Shown here: positions 9,331-18,430 of the stretch, piece after piece
How the letters are laid out: each line of letters starts with the position of its first letter
How positions within the stretch are numbered: the stretch's first letter is position 1
Source of the DNA: a virus
Direction: 5' to 3' (one strand)
DNA length: 64,000 nucleotides
IMG/VR virus record: IMGVR_UViG_3300044700_000691
Span: 124,001 to 188,000 of that record
Made by a program: the position numbers and the translations under genes
The notes under the pieces: model-generated
What the model was told of the DNA's origin: nothing
The model's database searches: none
What the model saw: the letters and a program-made list of their open reading frames with translations, nothing else

Positions 9331-10359
9331 ATGGATTTATTCAATTTAAACACCGATGACTTTACCGCGCCGAAAGCCGGCACCGCACGTAGCGTAGATG
9401 AAAACCTCTACAACCCTGGACCAGATCAAGCTCAAAATGGAGTTTACCGTTCAGTAATCAGATTTATTCCTTGGATCGGGGATCCAGCTAAGAGTAAATA
9501 CAAGAAGTATTATGCTCGACTAACAAACCCGTTGACAGGCGAAAGATTTACACTAGACTGCCCATCTTCACTAGGCAAACCGTCTATCTTATGGACGCTT
9601 GATTTAGAGCTTCGTAAATTAGCAAACGAAGAACCTGAAATCGTAAAAGAGATTCAAAAGAATTTCATGAGAGCTTACAATTATTACTCTCTTGTTTACA
9701 TTAAGAAAGACCCTCAGTTTCCACAACTTGAAGGCAAAATTAAAGTGTATAGCTTTGGCTACAATATTGATAATTTGATCCAACAAGAGTTAAACCCAGA
9801 AGCAGAATTGATGAACATTAGAAAAATCAATCCTTATTCTATGCTTGAAGGAAAAGACATGGTACTTGTAGTAAAACGTAAAACTAAGAGCTGGAGAGAT
9901 TACTCTTCTTCTAAATTTATGTCAGAAACAAGCCCATTAATCTTAAAATTAGATGATGGTCGCGAACTTCCAGTAAATGGCGAAGAAAAGGTTCAAACCT
10001 ACGTAAAAGGATTCTTGGAGAAAAACTCTCCAGATTTGAGTCAGTACTTCTACAAAGAGTGGTCAGATTCAGACTATGAGAAAGTTGCAGAATTTATTAA
10101 AGCAATTATTCCTCATAAATCTATTCTTGATCAAGTTTTAGCAAACACAAGAGATGAGAGAATTAAACCTTATTTCTCAGCGATTAAATCAGCTCAACCC
10201 GTAAACAGAGTAGTAGCAGATGATTTAGATTTTGCTGCGCCAGCTAAACCAATTGCAAACAATGCGTTTGATGATTTTGATGCTCCAACACAAGCACCAG
10301 CTGCTCCAGTGAAAGCTGCTCCATCAAATGACTTTGACGATCTATTAGCAGATCTTTAA
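9331..10359 (+). CDS. 32: Single-stranded DNA-binding protein, gp32-like
   Basis: A 342-residue protein with the gp32 layout: a short N-terminal cooperativity region, a core OB-fold DNA-binding domain (about residues 30-250), and a low-complexity Ala/Pro linker ending in an acidic tail with repeated DDFD-type motifs that recruit replication partners. Unlike T4 gp32 it lacks the Cys/His zinc cluster; only one cysteine, in LDCPSS, is present. Phages often replace the zinc subdomain. It coats ssDNA in replication and recombination together with the UvsX, UvsY-like, helicase and polymerase proteins encoded elsewhere in the window. As in T4, it lies close to the rnh gene. Confidence 0.85.
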   Translation: MDLFNLNTDDFTAPKAGTARSVDENLYNPGPDQAQNGVYRSVIRFIPWIGDPAKSKYKKYYARLTNPLTGERFTLDCPSSLGKPSILWTLDLELRKLANEEPEIVKEIQKNFMRAYNYYSLVYIKKDPQFPQLEGKIKVYSFGYNIDNLIQQELNPEAELMNIRKINPYSMLEGKDMVLVVKRKTKSWRDYSSSKFMSETSPLILKLDDGRELPVNGEEKVQTYVKGFLEKNSPDLSQYFYKEWSDSDYEKVAEFIKAIIPHKSILDQVLANTRDERIKPYFSAIKSAQPVNRVVADDLDFAAPAKPIANNAFDDFDAPTQAPAAPVKAAPSNDFDDLLADL

Positions 10360-10380
10360 TCTTTAAAATAATTTAAATAC

Positions 10381-10695
10381 ATGTCAAAAGAACAAGTAAA
10401 TACAGAGGAAACTGTTCAGCAAGAAGCTCCCAAGACTTATCTATTGTCAACTATTTCTTACACAGATAAAGCTGATTATAATAAGTTTTTAGAAAACCTA
10501 TCTCCTGAACATGCACTAATCGTGCTAATTTCTGCCGCTAATCACGGCCAACTTAAGGGTGCATATAATTTGGATGAAGCTGAACTTATTGCAAAGGCAA
10601 TTCGTACAATTACTCCAAACTCTGCACAAGAAGAAACCCCTGCTGAAGAGGCTGCTCCTAAAAAAGCAAAGGCTTCTGCTAAAAATCCTAAATAA
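10381..10695 (+). CDS. Hypothetical protein between gene 32 and rnh
   Basis: A 104-residue protein with a compact predicted helical core (about residues 20-80) flanked by acidic N-terminal and Lys/Ala-rich C-terminal tails. In T4 the same neighbourhood carries small transcription proteins (gp33, DsbA), but I see no convincing similarity, so no function is assigned. It starts 22 bases after gene 32, and its TAA overlaps the rnh ATG by one base, suggesting translational coupling. Confidence 0.6.
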   Translation: MSKEQVNTEETVQQEAPKTYLLSTISYTDKADYNKFLENLSPEHALIVLISAANHGQLKGAYNLDEAELIAKAIRTITPNSAQEETPAEEAAPKKAKASAKNPK

Positions 10696-11804
10696 TGAAT
10701 ATAGTAATTGATGGAAATGCTTTTCTTAATGTCTCTGCCTCGATTGTCAAGAATATGTTACAACAAGACAAGCGCATCGGCGAAAAGTACTTTGTCAATG
10801 ATTTGTTTGATGACAGCAAGTTTTTATTAAAACAACAAGCTGCTGTTTCATTTAGGACATTTGTTATCAACTACTTCAGCTCCATTGTCTCTCCTTTTAA
10901 GGGCAGCACTGGAGCTGTTTTCTTCGTTTTTGATTCTAAAAGCTGGCGAAAAGAATATATTAAGCAGTTTTTTAAAGAAGATGATAAACAAGAAGGCCAA
11001 TTTGAATACAAAGGAACCCGTAAATACGACGATAAGATTTATCTATTTTTTGAACTTTTTCAAAATGAGATTATGTCTGAACTAAAGGAAATGGGCGCAG
11101 TTTCTGCCAGAATTCTTGGAGCAGAGGGCGACGATTTAATAGCCCATATTGTTGATAATTTTAATGGAGATATTTGTATTTGGTCAGTAGATAAAGATCT
11201 AATCCAATTGTTGGAAAGCGGCAAGCGCTCAGTTATTTTAGTTACTCCGAAAATGATGACTAAAAATAAACGGGTAATTGTTGCACATAACAAACAGGAA
11301 GAGAAACCTGCCGATATTTTTAATTTTGAATCAGCTGTTGACAATTCTAATCTTGATGAACTTCTTAAAGAATTTACACACAGAAGTTTTGTTAAGTATG
11401 AAGTTGACCCAGCTGAGGAATTAATGTTAAAAATATTAGGCGGTGATCCATCTGATACAATTCCTAGAGTCCATCCAAAGATGACAAAGTCTAAGATTGA
11501 AGCTGTAATTTCTACCCTAAAACAAAACCAAGGCGATTGGTCAATGTTAGTCCATAAGTTAAGAACAAACGATCCATATGTAAAAGACATGATAACTGAA
11601 GCTAGTGTTAAGGAGCTTAAGTTAGCTTCCCAAGAGTTACAGGATCAATTCAGAAAGACTTTAGACTTTAATATTAAGATCATATGTCTATCAATAGATC
11701 ATGTCCCTGCGAAGCTCTCTGGTTCAATCCGAGAGTCGTTTGATTTTAATTCAATAAAGAGATTTGACATTAACGCATTTAAAAAATATCATTCTTCAAA
11801 ATGA
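10695..11804 (+). CDS. rnh: RNase H / flap 5'-3' exonuclease (T4 Rnh-like)
   Basis: A 369-residue protein of the FEN/5'-nuclease superfamily, which removes RNA primers and 5' flaps from lagging strands. Acidic metal-binding motifs are visible in order: IVIDGN at the N-terminus, VFDSK, the AEGDDLIAHIV helix, and WSVDKDLIQLL. A helix-hairpin-helix-like region follows near LGGDPSDTIPRV. T4 Rnh is 305 residues; this protein is longer, mostly in its C-terminal half. It sits between gene 32 and the co-chaperonin, and its stop overlaps the next ATG. Confidence 0.85.
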   Translation: MNIVIDGNAFLNVSASIVKNMLQQDKRIGEKYFVNDLFDDSKFLLKQQAAVSFRTFVINYFSSIVSPFKGSTGAVFFVFDSKSWRKEYIKQFFKEDDKQEGQFEYKGTRKYDDKIYLFFELFQNEIMSELKEMGAVSARILGAEGDDLIAHIVDNFNGDICIWSVDKDLIQLLESGKRSVILVTPKMMTKNKRVIVAHNKQEEKPADIFNFESAVDNSNLDELLKEFTHRSFVKYEVDPAEELMLKILGGDPSDTIPRVHPKMTKSKIEAVISTLKQNQGDWSMLVHKLRTNDPYVKDMITEASVKELKLASQELQDQFRKTLDFNIKIICLSIDHVPAKLSGSIRESFDFNSIKRFDINAFKKYHSSK

Positions 11805-12115
11805 GCTCACCAATAATCCCAATTTACGATCGAGTGGTTATTAAACCAGACGAACAAAACAAAAAAACTGAAACTGGTATAATTCTGCCGCCTGATACTA
11901 GAAAACGCTCTAATAGTGGGGTAGTTATTGCAGTAGGCGGCGGAGCAGAAAGACCTATTCCATTAGAACCAGGAGATAAAGTAATCTATCAGCGTCATGC
12001 TGGATTGGATATGCAATGGAATGGCGAGACTTACTTAGTGGTTCTTGCACATGAAATTGTTGCAAAAATTGTAGCAGACTCTGCTCCAACCTTTCTTGAA
12101 CCTGGCGAAAGATAA
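11801..12115 (+). CDS. GroES-family co-chaperonin (gp31 counterpart)
   Basis: A 104-residue Cpn10 protein with the conserved start IPIYDRVVIKPDE, the mobile loop region EKKTETGIILPPD-like (here QNKKTETGIILPPD), and the GDKVIYQ strand. It would cap host GroEL, as T4 gp31 does for folding the major capsid protein gp23. It resembles cellular GroES more than gp31, which is diverged. It overlaps rnh by four bases and is followed by a bidirectional terminator. Confidence 0.93.
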   Translation: MSSPIIPIYDRVVIKPDEQNKKTETGIILPPDTRKRSNSGVVIAVGGGAERPIPLEPGDKVIYQRHAGLDMQWNGETYLVVLAHEIVAKIVADSAPTFLEPGER

Positions 12116-12136
12116 TCCCAGTTAATACTACATAAA

Positions 12137-12160
12137 AAAAGCCGCTATTAGCGGCTTTTC
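12137..12160. terminator. Bidirectional intrinsic terminator
   Basis: AAAAGCCGCTA pairs with AGCGGCTTTT across a two-base loop, with A- and T-runs on both sides. It lies between the convergent co-chaperonin and tail sheath genes and can serve both strands. Confidence 0.9.
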
Positions 12161-12180
12161 TTGTTTATTAAGAGTCGTTC

Positions 12181-15100
12181 TTAGAACGAAGGAATAAATC
12201 CAGTTGCTTCTGAAGAAAGACCTCCACCAACTCTTGTAATTGTAATACGGTTGATGAATTTGTGAATACCTCTTGGGAAATCTAAGAATACATCGATAAT
12301 CGCTGAGTTTGCAGATAATACTTCTGGACCGTTATTGGTCGAGTCAAATACTACTGTATAACTTGCAACACCTTGTGCATTTTTAGCTCTATCTAAATAA
12401 CCTTCAACTAATGTTTTAATTCTTAAACGAGTAATTTCATCGTTAAAATCAAATAAGAAGTTGAATAGGATTCTTTCGATATCTTTTTCGATTGTTGCAA
12501 GAGCTTCTCTAACGTGAGTATTATTAAGAGCTGAATTAATTTTTTGATATGCAGTATTATTTGTAAATACCATGATACCAAATCCTCTACGACGAACGAT
12601 TAAGTTATAACCAACTGGCTCTAAGTAATCTCTATCTTCTTGAGATAATTCATATTCAACATTAACAATTTCAGGATCTCCTAAGATACCATTTTTACCA
12701 GCTACAATTGAGAAAGGTCTGCCTGCTTCGTACTTATTCATAAATGCATTTGCAACGTATGCTGCCGGCGGAACTGACTTGTTTCTACCATTATCATTTA
12801 CAATTAAGTTAGGCATAAAGTATGCTGCGTAAGATGCCATTGGAACTCCATTAACTTCTTCATCTACAAATTTAAATGTAGTAGTTGGATTAAGATCCAA
12901 ATTACCTCCATCTGCAATATGTTTAGCAGAAACTAATTTTGTAGTTAAATCAGAGAATGATGGTTCAACTGAAAGCTCTAATTGTCTGTAAGATGGAGCA
13001 TTTAAGATTGCTAAACACTGACCATTGTCTGCTGCAAGTTTTGCTAAATAATATTTAGATGAACCAGAGATATCACCTTCGTAAGTATCAATAATATATC
13101 TAAAATCTACAGCTTGACCTTCAGCCAATGTGCTTGCAATATTTGTGTTTTCATATAACCAACCTAAAATATCAGCTTGTCTAGTAGCAGTTCCATTAGG
13201 AAGTTGAGCATCTCTCATTACAAATCCGCTTAGCTTAACGCCTTTAGATGAAGTAATATAGTTTCTAATACCTTTATGGAAAATAATATCAGTATCAATG
13301 TCAACTCCAATTATAGTTGAATCGCTTGGTACTAATGTTGTAACTGTAAACTTTTTGTAAGTTTTTGTTGTAACAGTAGTAAACGCTGCAACTAAAGCTT
13401 TAGTAAAAGTATAAGTTCCACCGCTTCCTGCTGTTGTTGCCGCAGATAAAGTTAAGACATTTCCTACTTTATTAGTTACCGTAGTATTAGCTGCAATTCC
13501 TGTACCAGCTACTGTGCATCCAATTACAATATTTGCATTTGCTGCAGTTAAGGTAATTGTAGTTGCGCCTGTGATAAATGAGTTAACTGCAATTGCAGTT
13601 TCGTTAACAGCTGGGACAGCTGCTGTAACAACTGATGCCGAAGAAATTTCGTCTGCTCCAGCAACTGAAACAATTTTTAAGAATCTTGAACGTTTTGCTC
13701 CATTTGCTTTAGCTTTCACATAGTGATTAGGCTTAACAAATTCTGTAACGCTATCTAAATAAGCAGCATTACTTGCTGTTACAGCTGGAGAACCACTTCC
13801 TATTGTTACTGAGGTTGAGCTAAGAACTTTCATCTCAATTTTATTAAGAGCAGTCTTAGTTGTAGTAATTTCAAGACCATTATTGTTTGCAGTTAATTCA
13901 GTTGCAAAATCAAATACCTTTGTTGTTGTGCTAGTTCCATGAATATCTAGTGAAAGCTTAACAAATGTATCAACTACAGTAATTACTGGAATAGTTGCGC
14001 TTTGATTAGTTAAAGCAACGTTATCAAAACATTTAATTTTAATATAGCTTTTAGTAACTAAGTTAACAACTTCAGTAAATCCAGATTCAACTTTAAGATA
14101 TTTAGATGCAACCGTTCCGTTTTGCGTAGTAATAAAACCATTACCAGTTACAATAAATCCATCATACCATGCGTTGTAAAGTTGAGTACCTTCACGAGCA
14201 ATAATAATTTGATTACCGTTTTCTGTTACGACTCTACTAGAATCTGAAACTCCAGTTGTAACTTCAAATACTGCTGTGTTTTTAACTGGTGCTTTATAAC
14301 CAAGTACATCTAATTTAGCATTAGCGTCGGTGTAGTCTCCAATAAAACCATTATCAATAAAGTAATCTTGAAAATCTGCTGCAATAAGGTCTGTATAACC
14401 ATGACCAGCTAAATCGATTCGGTGTGAATCCATTGAAGCATTTGCAAAAACAGTGTCAAGGTCAATCAATTCAATTTTGTTTTCGTCTAGTGCACAAAAT
14501 AATTCGGTTTGAGAAAATAATCTGTTGAATACTCTGTCAATTGAAATATCTGAACCAGTTGCATCTTTAAATTGAGGAATAATTGAGCCGTTTACTCTTG
14601 CAATATTCTTAACTTCTCTTAAATTTAAGAAACCATTAAGTTTAGACATAATTAAACCTTTTTCGTTAAAGTATGTTTTATAAACAGGGTCAGTTGAAAG
14701 TCTCATATTATCTGACCAGTCGCCTTCTACTGCAATTAATTCAATAATATAGTCAGCAACGATATCATCTGGGTGAAGATAACTTGGAATAGTTACTTTG
14801 TCTCCGCCTGTAACCTTGTAGTATTCTTTAACAGTTACATCGTATCCGCTAACGTCTGCAAGCTTGGCCCAAACAGTAACTGGGCGTTTTCCTAAGTTAA
14901 CAATAGAAAAAATCTTATTGTCATCTTCTGAACTTAACGCGTTATTTTTAGTTCTGTTGAACTGGTCTTCGTCAGCATACCATAACTTCTGAGTATTAAA
15001 GAAGCTAGAAAGTGGTTGCTCGAATGCAGATGCATTAAAATCTGAATTAAATGATGCAGATTCAGTGTTGAATGTTGCAAATGTTACTTTGTCTAATGTA

Positions 15101-15393
15101 TCGTCAGTTGGCAATACGTTCAAAGCATAAACTGGGCCTTTTCTTAGAGCTACTTCTAAAGTTCTATGAAAATAACTACCCTTGCTTTCAAGTTTAGTGT
15201 CTCTTTCACCATAAACTGCTAGCGCGCTGTTTAAGTCGCTTAAAGCCACAACAGTATTGATTGGTCCTCTTTTACTCGATCCGATAACTAATCGGCCGGT
15301 TCCTAAAGGTAATGCAATGTTTTGACTCTCATCGATTTCAACTGTGTAAACACCACTTGATTTAAAGCGATTGAGATTTAATTTTTGTGCCAT
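12181..15393 (-). CDS. 18: Contractile tail sheath protein, gp18-like
   Basis: A 1,070-residue sheath subunit. The N-terminus (SGVYTVEIDESQNIALP, then GRLVIGSSKRGPINTVV) and the C-terminal third (GRPFSIVAGKNGILGDPE, the YNLIVRRRGFGIMVFTNNTAY strand, and final helices) match T4-like sheaths. T4 gp18 has 659 residues; the extra length is mostly in the middle. About residues 585-675 form a Thr/Ala/Val-rich segment containing CTVAGTGIAANTTVT, typical of inserted surface beta domains. It forms the outer layer that contracts during injection. It is transcribed alone from a late promoter 23-31 bases upstream. Confidence 0.9.
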   Translation of the reverse strand: MAQKLNLNRFKSSGVYTVEIDESQNIALPLGTGRLVIGSSKRGPINTVVALSDLNSALAVYGERDTKLESKGSYFHRTLEVALRKGPVYALNVLPTDDTLDKVTFATFNTESASFNSDFNASAFEQPLSSFFNTQKLWYADEDQFNRTKNNALSSEDDNKIFSIVNLGKRPVTVWAKLADVSGYDVTVKEYYKVTGGDKVTIPSYLHPDDIVADYIIELIAVEGDWSDNMRLSTDPVYKTYFNEKGLIMSKLNGFLNLREVKNIARVNGSIIPQFKDATGSDISIDRVFNRLFSQTELFCALDENKIELIDLDTVFANASMDSHRIDLAGHGYTDLIAADFQDYFIDNGFIGDYTDANAKLDVLGYKAPVKNTAVFEVTTGVSDSSRVVTENGNQIIIAREGTQLYNAWYDGFIVTGNGFITTQNGTVASKYLKVESGFTEVVNLVTKSYIKIKCFDNVALTNQSATIPVITVVDTFVKLSLDIHGTSTTTKVFDFATELTANNNGLEITTTKTALNKIEMKVLSSTSVTIGSGSPAVTASNAAYLDSVTEFVKPNHYVKAKANGAKRSRFLKIVSVAGADEISSASVVTAAVPAVNETAIAVNSFITGATTITLTAANANIVIGCTVAGTGIAANTTVTNKVGNVLTLSAATTAGSGGTYTFTKALVAAFTTVTTKTYKKFTVTTLVPSDSTIIGVDIDTDIIFHKGIRNYITSSKGVKLSGFVMRDAQLPNGTATRQADILGWLYENTNIASTLAEGQAVDFRYIIDTYEGDISGSSKYYLAKLAADNGQCLAILNAPSYRQLELSVEPSFSDLTTKLVSAKHIADGGNLDLNPTTTFKFVDEEVNGVPMASYAAYFMPNLIVNDNGRNKSVPPAAYVANAFMNKYEAGRPFSIVAGKNGILGDPEIVNVEYELSQEDRDYLEPVGYNLIVRRRGFGIMVFTNNTAYQKINSALNNTHVREALATIEKDIERILFNFLFDFNDEITRLRIKTLVEGYLDRAKNAQGVASYTVVFDSTNNGPEVLSANSAIIDVFLDFPRGIHKFINRITITRVGGGLSSEATGFIPSF

Positions 15394-15415
15394 TTCGGTC
15401 CTACTATTTTTAAGT

Positions 15416-15424
15416 TATTTATTT
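15416..15424 (-). promoter_or_regulatory. Putative late promoter for tail sheath gene
   Basis: AAATAAATA on the minus strand begins about 31 and ends 23 bases before the sheath start. A second copy, ATAAATAAT, lies at 15467-15475 on the same strand. Both resemble the T4 late promoter TATAAATA. Confidence 0.6.
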
Positions 15425-15539
15425 AACTTCGGACTCAAGATTTTGTCTAGATTGTCCTTTGCTATCATTATTTATCATCGCAAAGATCTTAGTATATCTA
15501 AGACAGTATAAGAAATTACGAAAAATCAAATTACTCACC

Positions 15540-16028
15540 ATGAATTCAATGAAAAGAACCCCAAAACCTCTATCTAGAGGAGAATTAATTAGATTTATTA
15601 AGATTAGAGACGTTAAGTCGCCCGAATACGGAACTCCCGGTTCAGCTGGAATAGACTTTTTTGTTCCAAATGATTTTAAAGGCGCAATACTTGAACCAGG
15701 TGAAGCCATTTTAATTCCAAGCGGTATTCGTGCAAGGCTTCCTCTACATACAGCTCTAATTGCATTCAATAAAAGCGGGGTTGCTACAAAGAAGAGACTC
15801 CAAGTTGGTGCCCAAGTAGTAGATTGTGATTACCAAGGGGAAATCCATCTACATCACTATAATTGTGGAACAATCGATGCGTTAGTTTCTCCAGGAGATA
15901 AAATTGTACAGTTTATTCTTACCCCAATTATTAAAGCAAAATTAATTGAGTGTGAAAATGAGTCTGAGGTATTTCCAACACAATCTGATAGAGGTTCTGG
16001 CGGATTTGGTTCCACTGGAACAAATTAA
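15540..16028 (+). CDS. dut: Deoxyuridine triphosphatase
   Basis: A trimeric-type dUTPase of 162 residues, counted from the ATG at 15540. A longer in-frame extension to 15459 would run into the sheath promoter region and lacks family sequence. The five motifs are present in order: PGSAGIDFF, NKSGVATKK (motif 2 with Ser-Gly), VVDCDYQGEI (catalytic Asp), GDKIVQFIL, and RGSGGFGSTG, the C-terminal lid. It hydrolyses dUTP to dUMP, preventing uracil incorporation and feeding thymidylate synthesis. It is the first gene of the replication block and diverges from the sheath gene. Confidence 0.95.
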   Translation: MNSMKRTPKPLSRGELIRFIKIRDVKSPEYGTPGSAGIDFFVPNDFKGAILEPGEAILIPSGIRARLPLHTALIAFNKSGVATKKRLQVGAQVVDCDYQGEIHLHHYNCGTIDALVSPGDKIVQFILTPIIKAKLIECENESEVFPTQSDRGSGGFGSTGTN

Positions 16029-16056
16029 TTGGTATATTAACCCAAAGTAAGATAAA

Positions 16057-17436
16057 ATGATAATAAGCTCTGAATTTAAACAAGAAGATTCTAAACTAGT
16101 AGTTTCATATTATGATGAAGCTGGTAATATTGCATATGCAGTAAAGCATATCCACGATGCTGATCAATTTAATTGGAAGCTGACGGGTCGCCCTTCGGAG
16201 TATCGAAATTGGGATAATAAATTTGTTGATAAAAGTAAAAGCAAATGGCTAAGTCGCTTCCGAATCGAAGAACTTATTCAAACCAGCTTTACTAAAGAAG
16301 AGCTTGATCAAATCTATTCTGAATATACTCCAAAGAAATATTTTCTCGATATTGAGATTCAGTTAACTTCAAACGAGTTCCCCGATCCAGCCAAAGCTGC
16401 CATGCCAGTAAACTTAATTTCATTTTGTGGTCCAGATAATGTAACCTATATTTTATCCACAATGAAAAAGCTAGATAACGAAGCTATTTCTAAAATGGAA
16501 GCAGAGATTAATGAATACCTAAGTGCACAAGGCCAGGTATTTACACTTAAATATATGTTTTTTGAGAAAGAAGAAGACTTAATGTCAACCTTCTTCCATC
16601 GAATACTTCCAAAGCTTCCATTTATTACAGGTTGGAATGTAATTGAATTTGACTGGAAATATCTAATTAATCGATGCAAGCGCCTTAATATTAAACCAAT
16701 GGAATCTATGGTTTGTGATAGGCTAATCGGTAAAGGTCAAGCGCCAGTTCATTTAGGTCTACTCGATTATCTTGAAGTATTTATGAACCTTAAACCAATT
16801 AAAGTTGTTGAAAATTACAAGCTTGATTACATTTCTCAATTAGTGCTTGGAGTAAGTAAATTACATCACGAATATGGTTCAATGATGGAAGCTCAACAAG
16901 ATGTTGAAAACTTCGTAAAGTATAACGCAATTGACGTAATGCTTGTTAAATTAATTGAAGATAAGCTAAGTCTACTTGATGTAGCCTTCGCTATTTCCAA
17001 AACTGCACAAGTTGATGTATCGAAAGTCTTTAGTGCAGTGTTTATTACAGAATCCCTAATGTGTCGCCACTTTTTACGAGATGGTAAGAAAATGGCATCA
17101 GACAAAAGAGATTTAGCCGAACAGGTAACATACGAAGGTGCCTATGTAAGTAAGCCTATTCCAGGTCACCATAAATATGTTTCATGCTTTGACTTTTCGT
17201 CAATGTACCCTAACGTTCAAATCCAGTTTAATATTTCTCCTGATACATACTTAGGTAAAATGAAACCTGGTCATATTCTTAAAGAGGATGAAATTTATAC
17301 AAAAAATGGTACCCTTTTTACTAAGAAGAAAGACTCAGCTGCTCGAGTTATACTAAAATCAATGTACGATCGACGTATGGGTATTAAAGGGCATATCACT
17401 GAATTAAAACAAGCAGCGAAAAAAGCCGCACACTAA
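16057..17436 (+). CDS. 43: DNA polymerase B, N-terminal half (exonuclease and palm motif A)
   Basis: 459 residues covering the N-terminal domain, the 3'-5' exonuclease domain and the start of the palm of a gp43-like family B polymerase. Exo I is FLDIEIQ, Exo II is TGWNVIEFDWKYL, and Exo III is YNAIDVMLVKL. Polymerase motif A is DFSSMYPNV, with the catalytic Asp at residue 379. The protein stops in the fingers helix after KSMYDRRMGIKG, before motifs B and C. Those are encoded 38 kb away at 55705-57135. Neither end has intein features. The two products presumably associate into one enzyme. Its stop overlaps the next ATG. Confidence 0.93.
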   Translation: MIISSEFKQEDSKLVVSYYDEAGNIAYAVKHIHDADQFNWKLTGRPSEYRNWDNKFVDKSKSKWLSRFRIEELIQTSFTKEELDQIYSEYTPKKYFLDIEIQLTSNEFPDPAKAAMPVNLISFCGPDNVTYILSTMKKLDNEAISKMEAEINEYLSAQGQVFTLKYMFFEKEEDLMSTFFHRILPKLPFITGWNVIEFDWKYLINRCKRLNIKPMESMVCDRLIGKGQAPVHLGLLDYLEVFMNLKPIKVVENYKLDYISQLVLGVSKLHHEYGSMMEAQQDVENFVKYNAIDVMLVKLIEDKLSLLDVAFAISKTAQVDVSKVFSAVFITESLMCRHFLRDGKKMASDKRDLAEQVTYEGAYVSKPIPGHHKYVSCFDFSSMYPNVQIQFNISPDTYLGKMKPGHILKEDEIYTKNGTLFTKKKDSAARVILKSMYDRRMGIKGHITELKQAAKKAAH

Positions 17437-18026
17437 TGATAAAATGGTTAAAAAACAAAATAAACAAATATATGTACGATATTGATGCACTCGCCCAAAC
17501 TAGAGATTTTATTATGGGCAAAGATTACCAATGGGTAAATACCCCAGATAATACCAAAATGTCAACAATTACCAAGGTAGTTGACGTATTTAGTAGAGGA
17601 GGCCTAATGGCTGTAAAATTAGCTGATGGCTCTAGTATAAGTTTAGAAGAACTTAATACTAAATTAATGGCAATTATGGATGGACAAGAAGCTTTAACTA
17701 GAGCCGAATGTATGTCTATTAGAGGGCCAGTAATTGATCCAAATATAACTAACGCAGAAGCCTTGCCTAAAGTTAGTCAACCTGTTCAAGCTGAGGTCCA
17801 AGCTACGTTAAAATCTGCAGGTATATTTGAAATGTTTGCGACTGAGGAGTCTTTACTAAACCTAAATTTAAGAGTAAACTTGCCTTCACTTAACTTATTG
17901 AAGATGATGTACAAGAACTCACAGAACAAGTCAGAATTTTTAACAGAGTTAGCAAACCATATAAATAATCAAATAACAGCAGATCATATTAAAGATGCCT
18001 TGCTGAAAAAACTTGATTCTAAATAG
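17436..18026 (+). CDS. Hypothetical protein in replication cluster
   Basis: A 196-residue protein, its ATG overlapping the stop of the polymerase fragment. Residues 40-75 look like a small beta domain (STITKVVDVFSRGG, then MAVKLADGSSISLEEL), and the C-terminal 80 residues are helical. No family is recognised. Its position directly behind the truncated polymerase and ahead of uvsX suggests a replication or recombination role, but this is inference. Confidence 0.6.
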   Translation: MIKWLKNKINKYMYDIDALAQTRDFIMGKDYQWVNTPDNTKMSTITKVVDVFSRGGLMAVKLADGSSISLEELNTKLMAIMDGQEALTRAECMSIRGPVIDPNITNAEALPKVSQPVQAEVQATLKSAGIFEMFATEESLLNLNLRVNLPSLNLLKMMYKNSQNKSEFLTELANHINNQITADHIKDALLKKLDSK

Positions 18027-18376
18027 TGGAGCTAATTATTTTACCAATTGAAGTCTCGGATTCAGAAAAAATACGAGCAATTTACTGTAAGCCAGATGGC
18101 GAACCAGTTACAATAAAAATTGATCATGCTAAAGATGCGTCGAGTTTTTCTGCAATTAAACGCATGTATCAAGAGATTGGGGTAGAAGACTTAGAACAAT
18201 CTAGAATATTTAAATTAGGAAAAATAGACAAGGACCTGTGTTTTGCTGTTAATGTTAGCGGGCTAAAAGCTGACTCAGATTTAACCAGAGTACCTTTCTA
18301 TAAAGTAATGCAAGGCGAGCATTCAAATTCAAAATTACTTGCTGCAAGCTTCCTAACTATATCATACTTTGCCTAA
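18026..18376 (+). CDS. Hypothetical protein upstream of uvsX
   Basis: A 116-residue protein starting at GTG, whose first base is the last base of the preceding stop codon. It is a small soluble alpha/beta protein with no recognised motif and no transmembrane segment. The tight overlap supports translation as part of the replication operon. Confidence 0.55.
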   Translation: MELIILPIEVSDSEKIRAIYCKPDGEPVTIKIDHAKDASSFSAIKRMYQEIGVEDLEQSRIFKLGKIDKDLCFAVNVSGLKADSDLTRVPFYKVMQGEHSNSKLLAASFLTISYFA

Positions 18377-18377
18377 G

Positions 18378-18421
18378 ATCCTTTATCCCCTTCTGTGTAA
18401 AAGAGGATATAACAAAAGGAT
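18378..18421 (+). promoter_or_regulatory. Hairpin covering the uvsX ribosome-binding site
   Basis: ATCCTTT (18378-18384) pairs with AAAGGAT (18415-18421), and inside it TATCCCCTT (18384-18392) pairs with AAGAGGATA (18401-18409) with one mismatch. The right outer arm contains AAAGGA, the Shine-Dalgarno-like site about 10 bases before the uvsX ATG, so the structure would hide it. Confidence 0.5.
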
Positions 18422-18430
18422 TAAATATTT

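Noticed and set aside
15459-15539. N-terminal extension of dUTPase
   Set aside because: The extra 27 residues precede the family start and lie over the divergent promoter region; ATG at 15540 fits the family.
16057-17436. Split intein in DNA polymerase halves
   Set aside because: No N-terminal Cys/Ser block, no HN end and no extra domain at either break; simple gene fission explains it.
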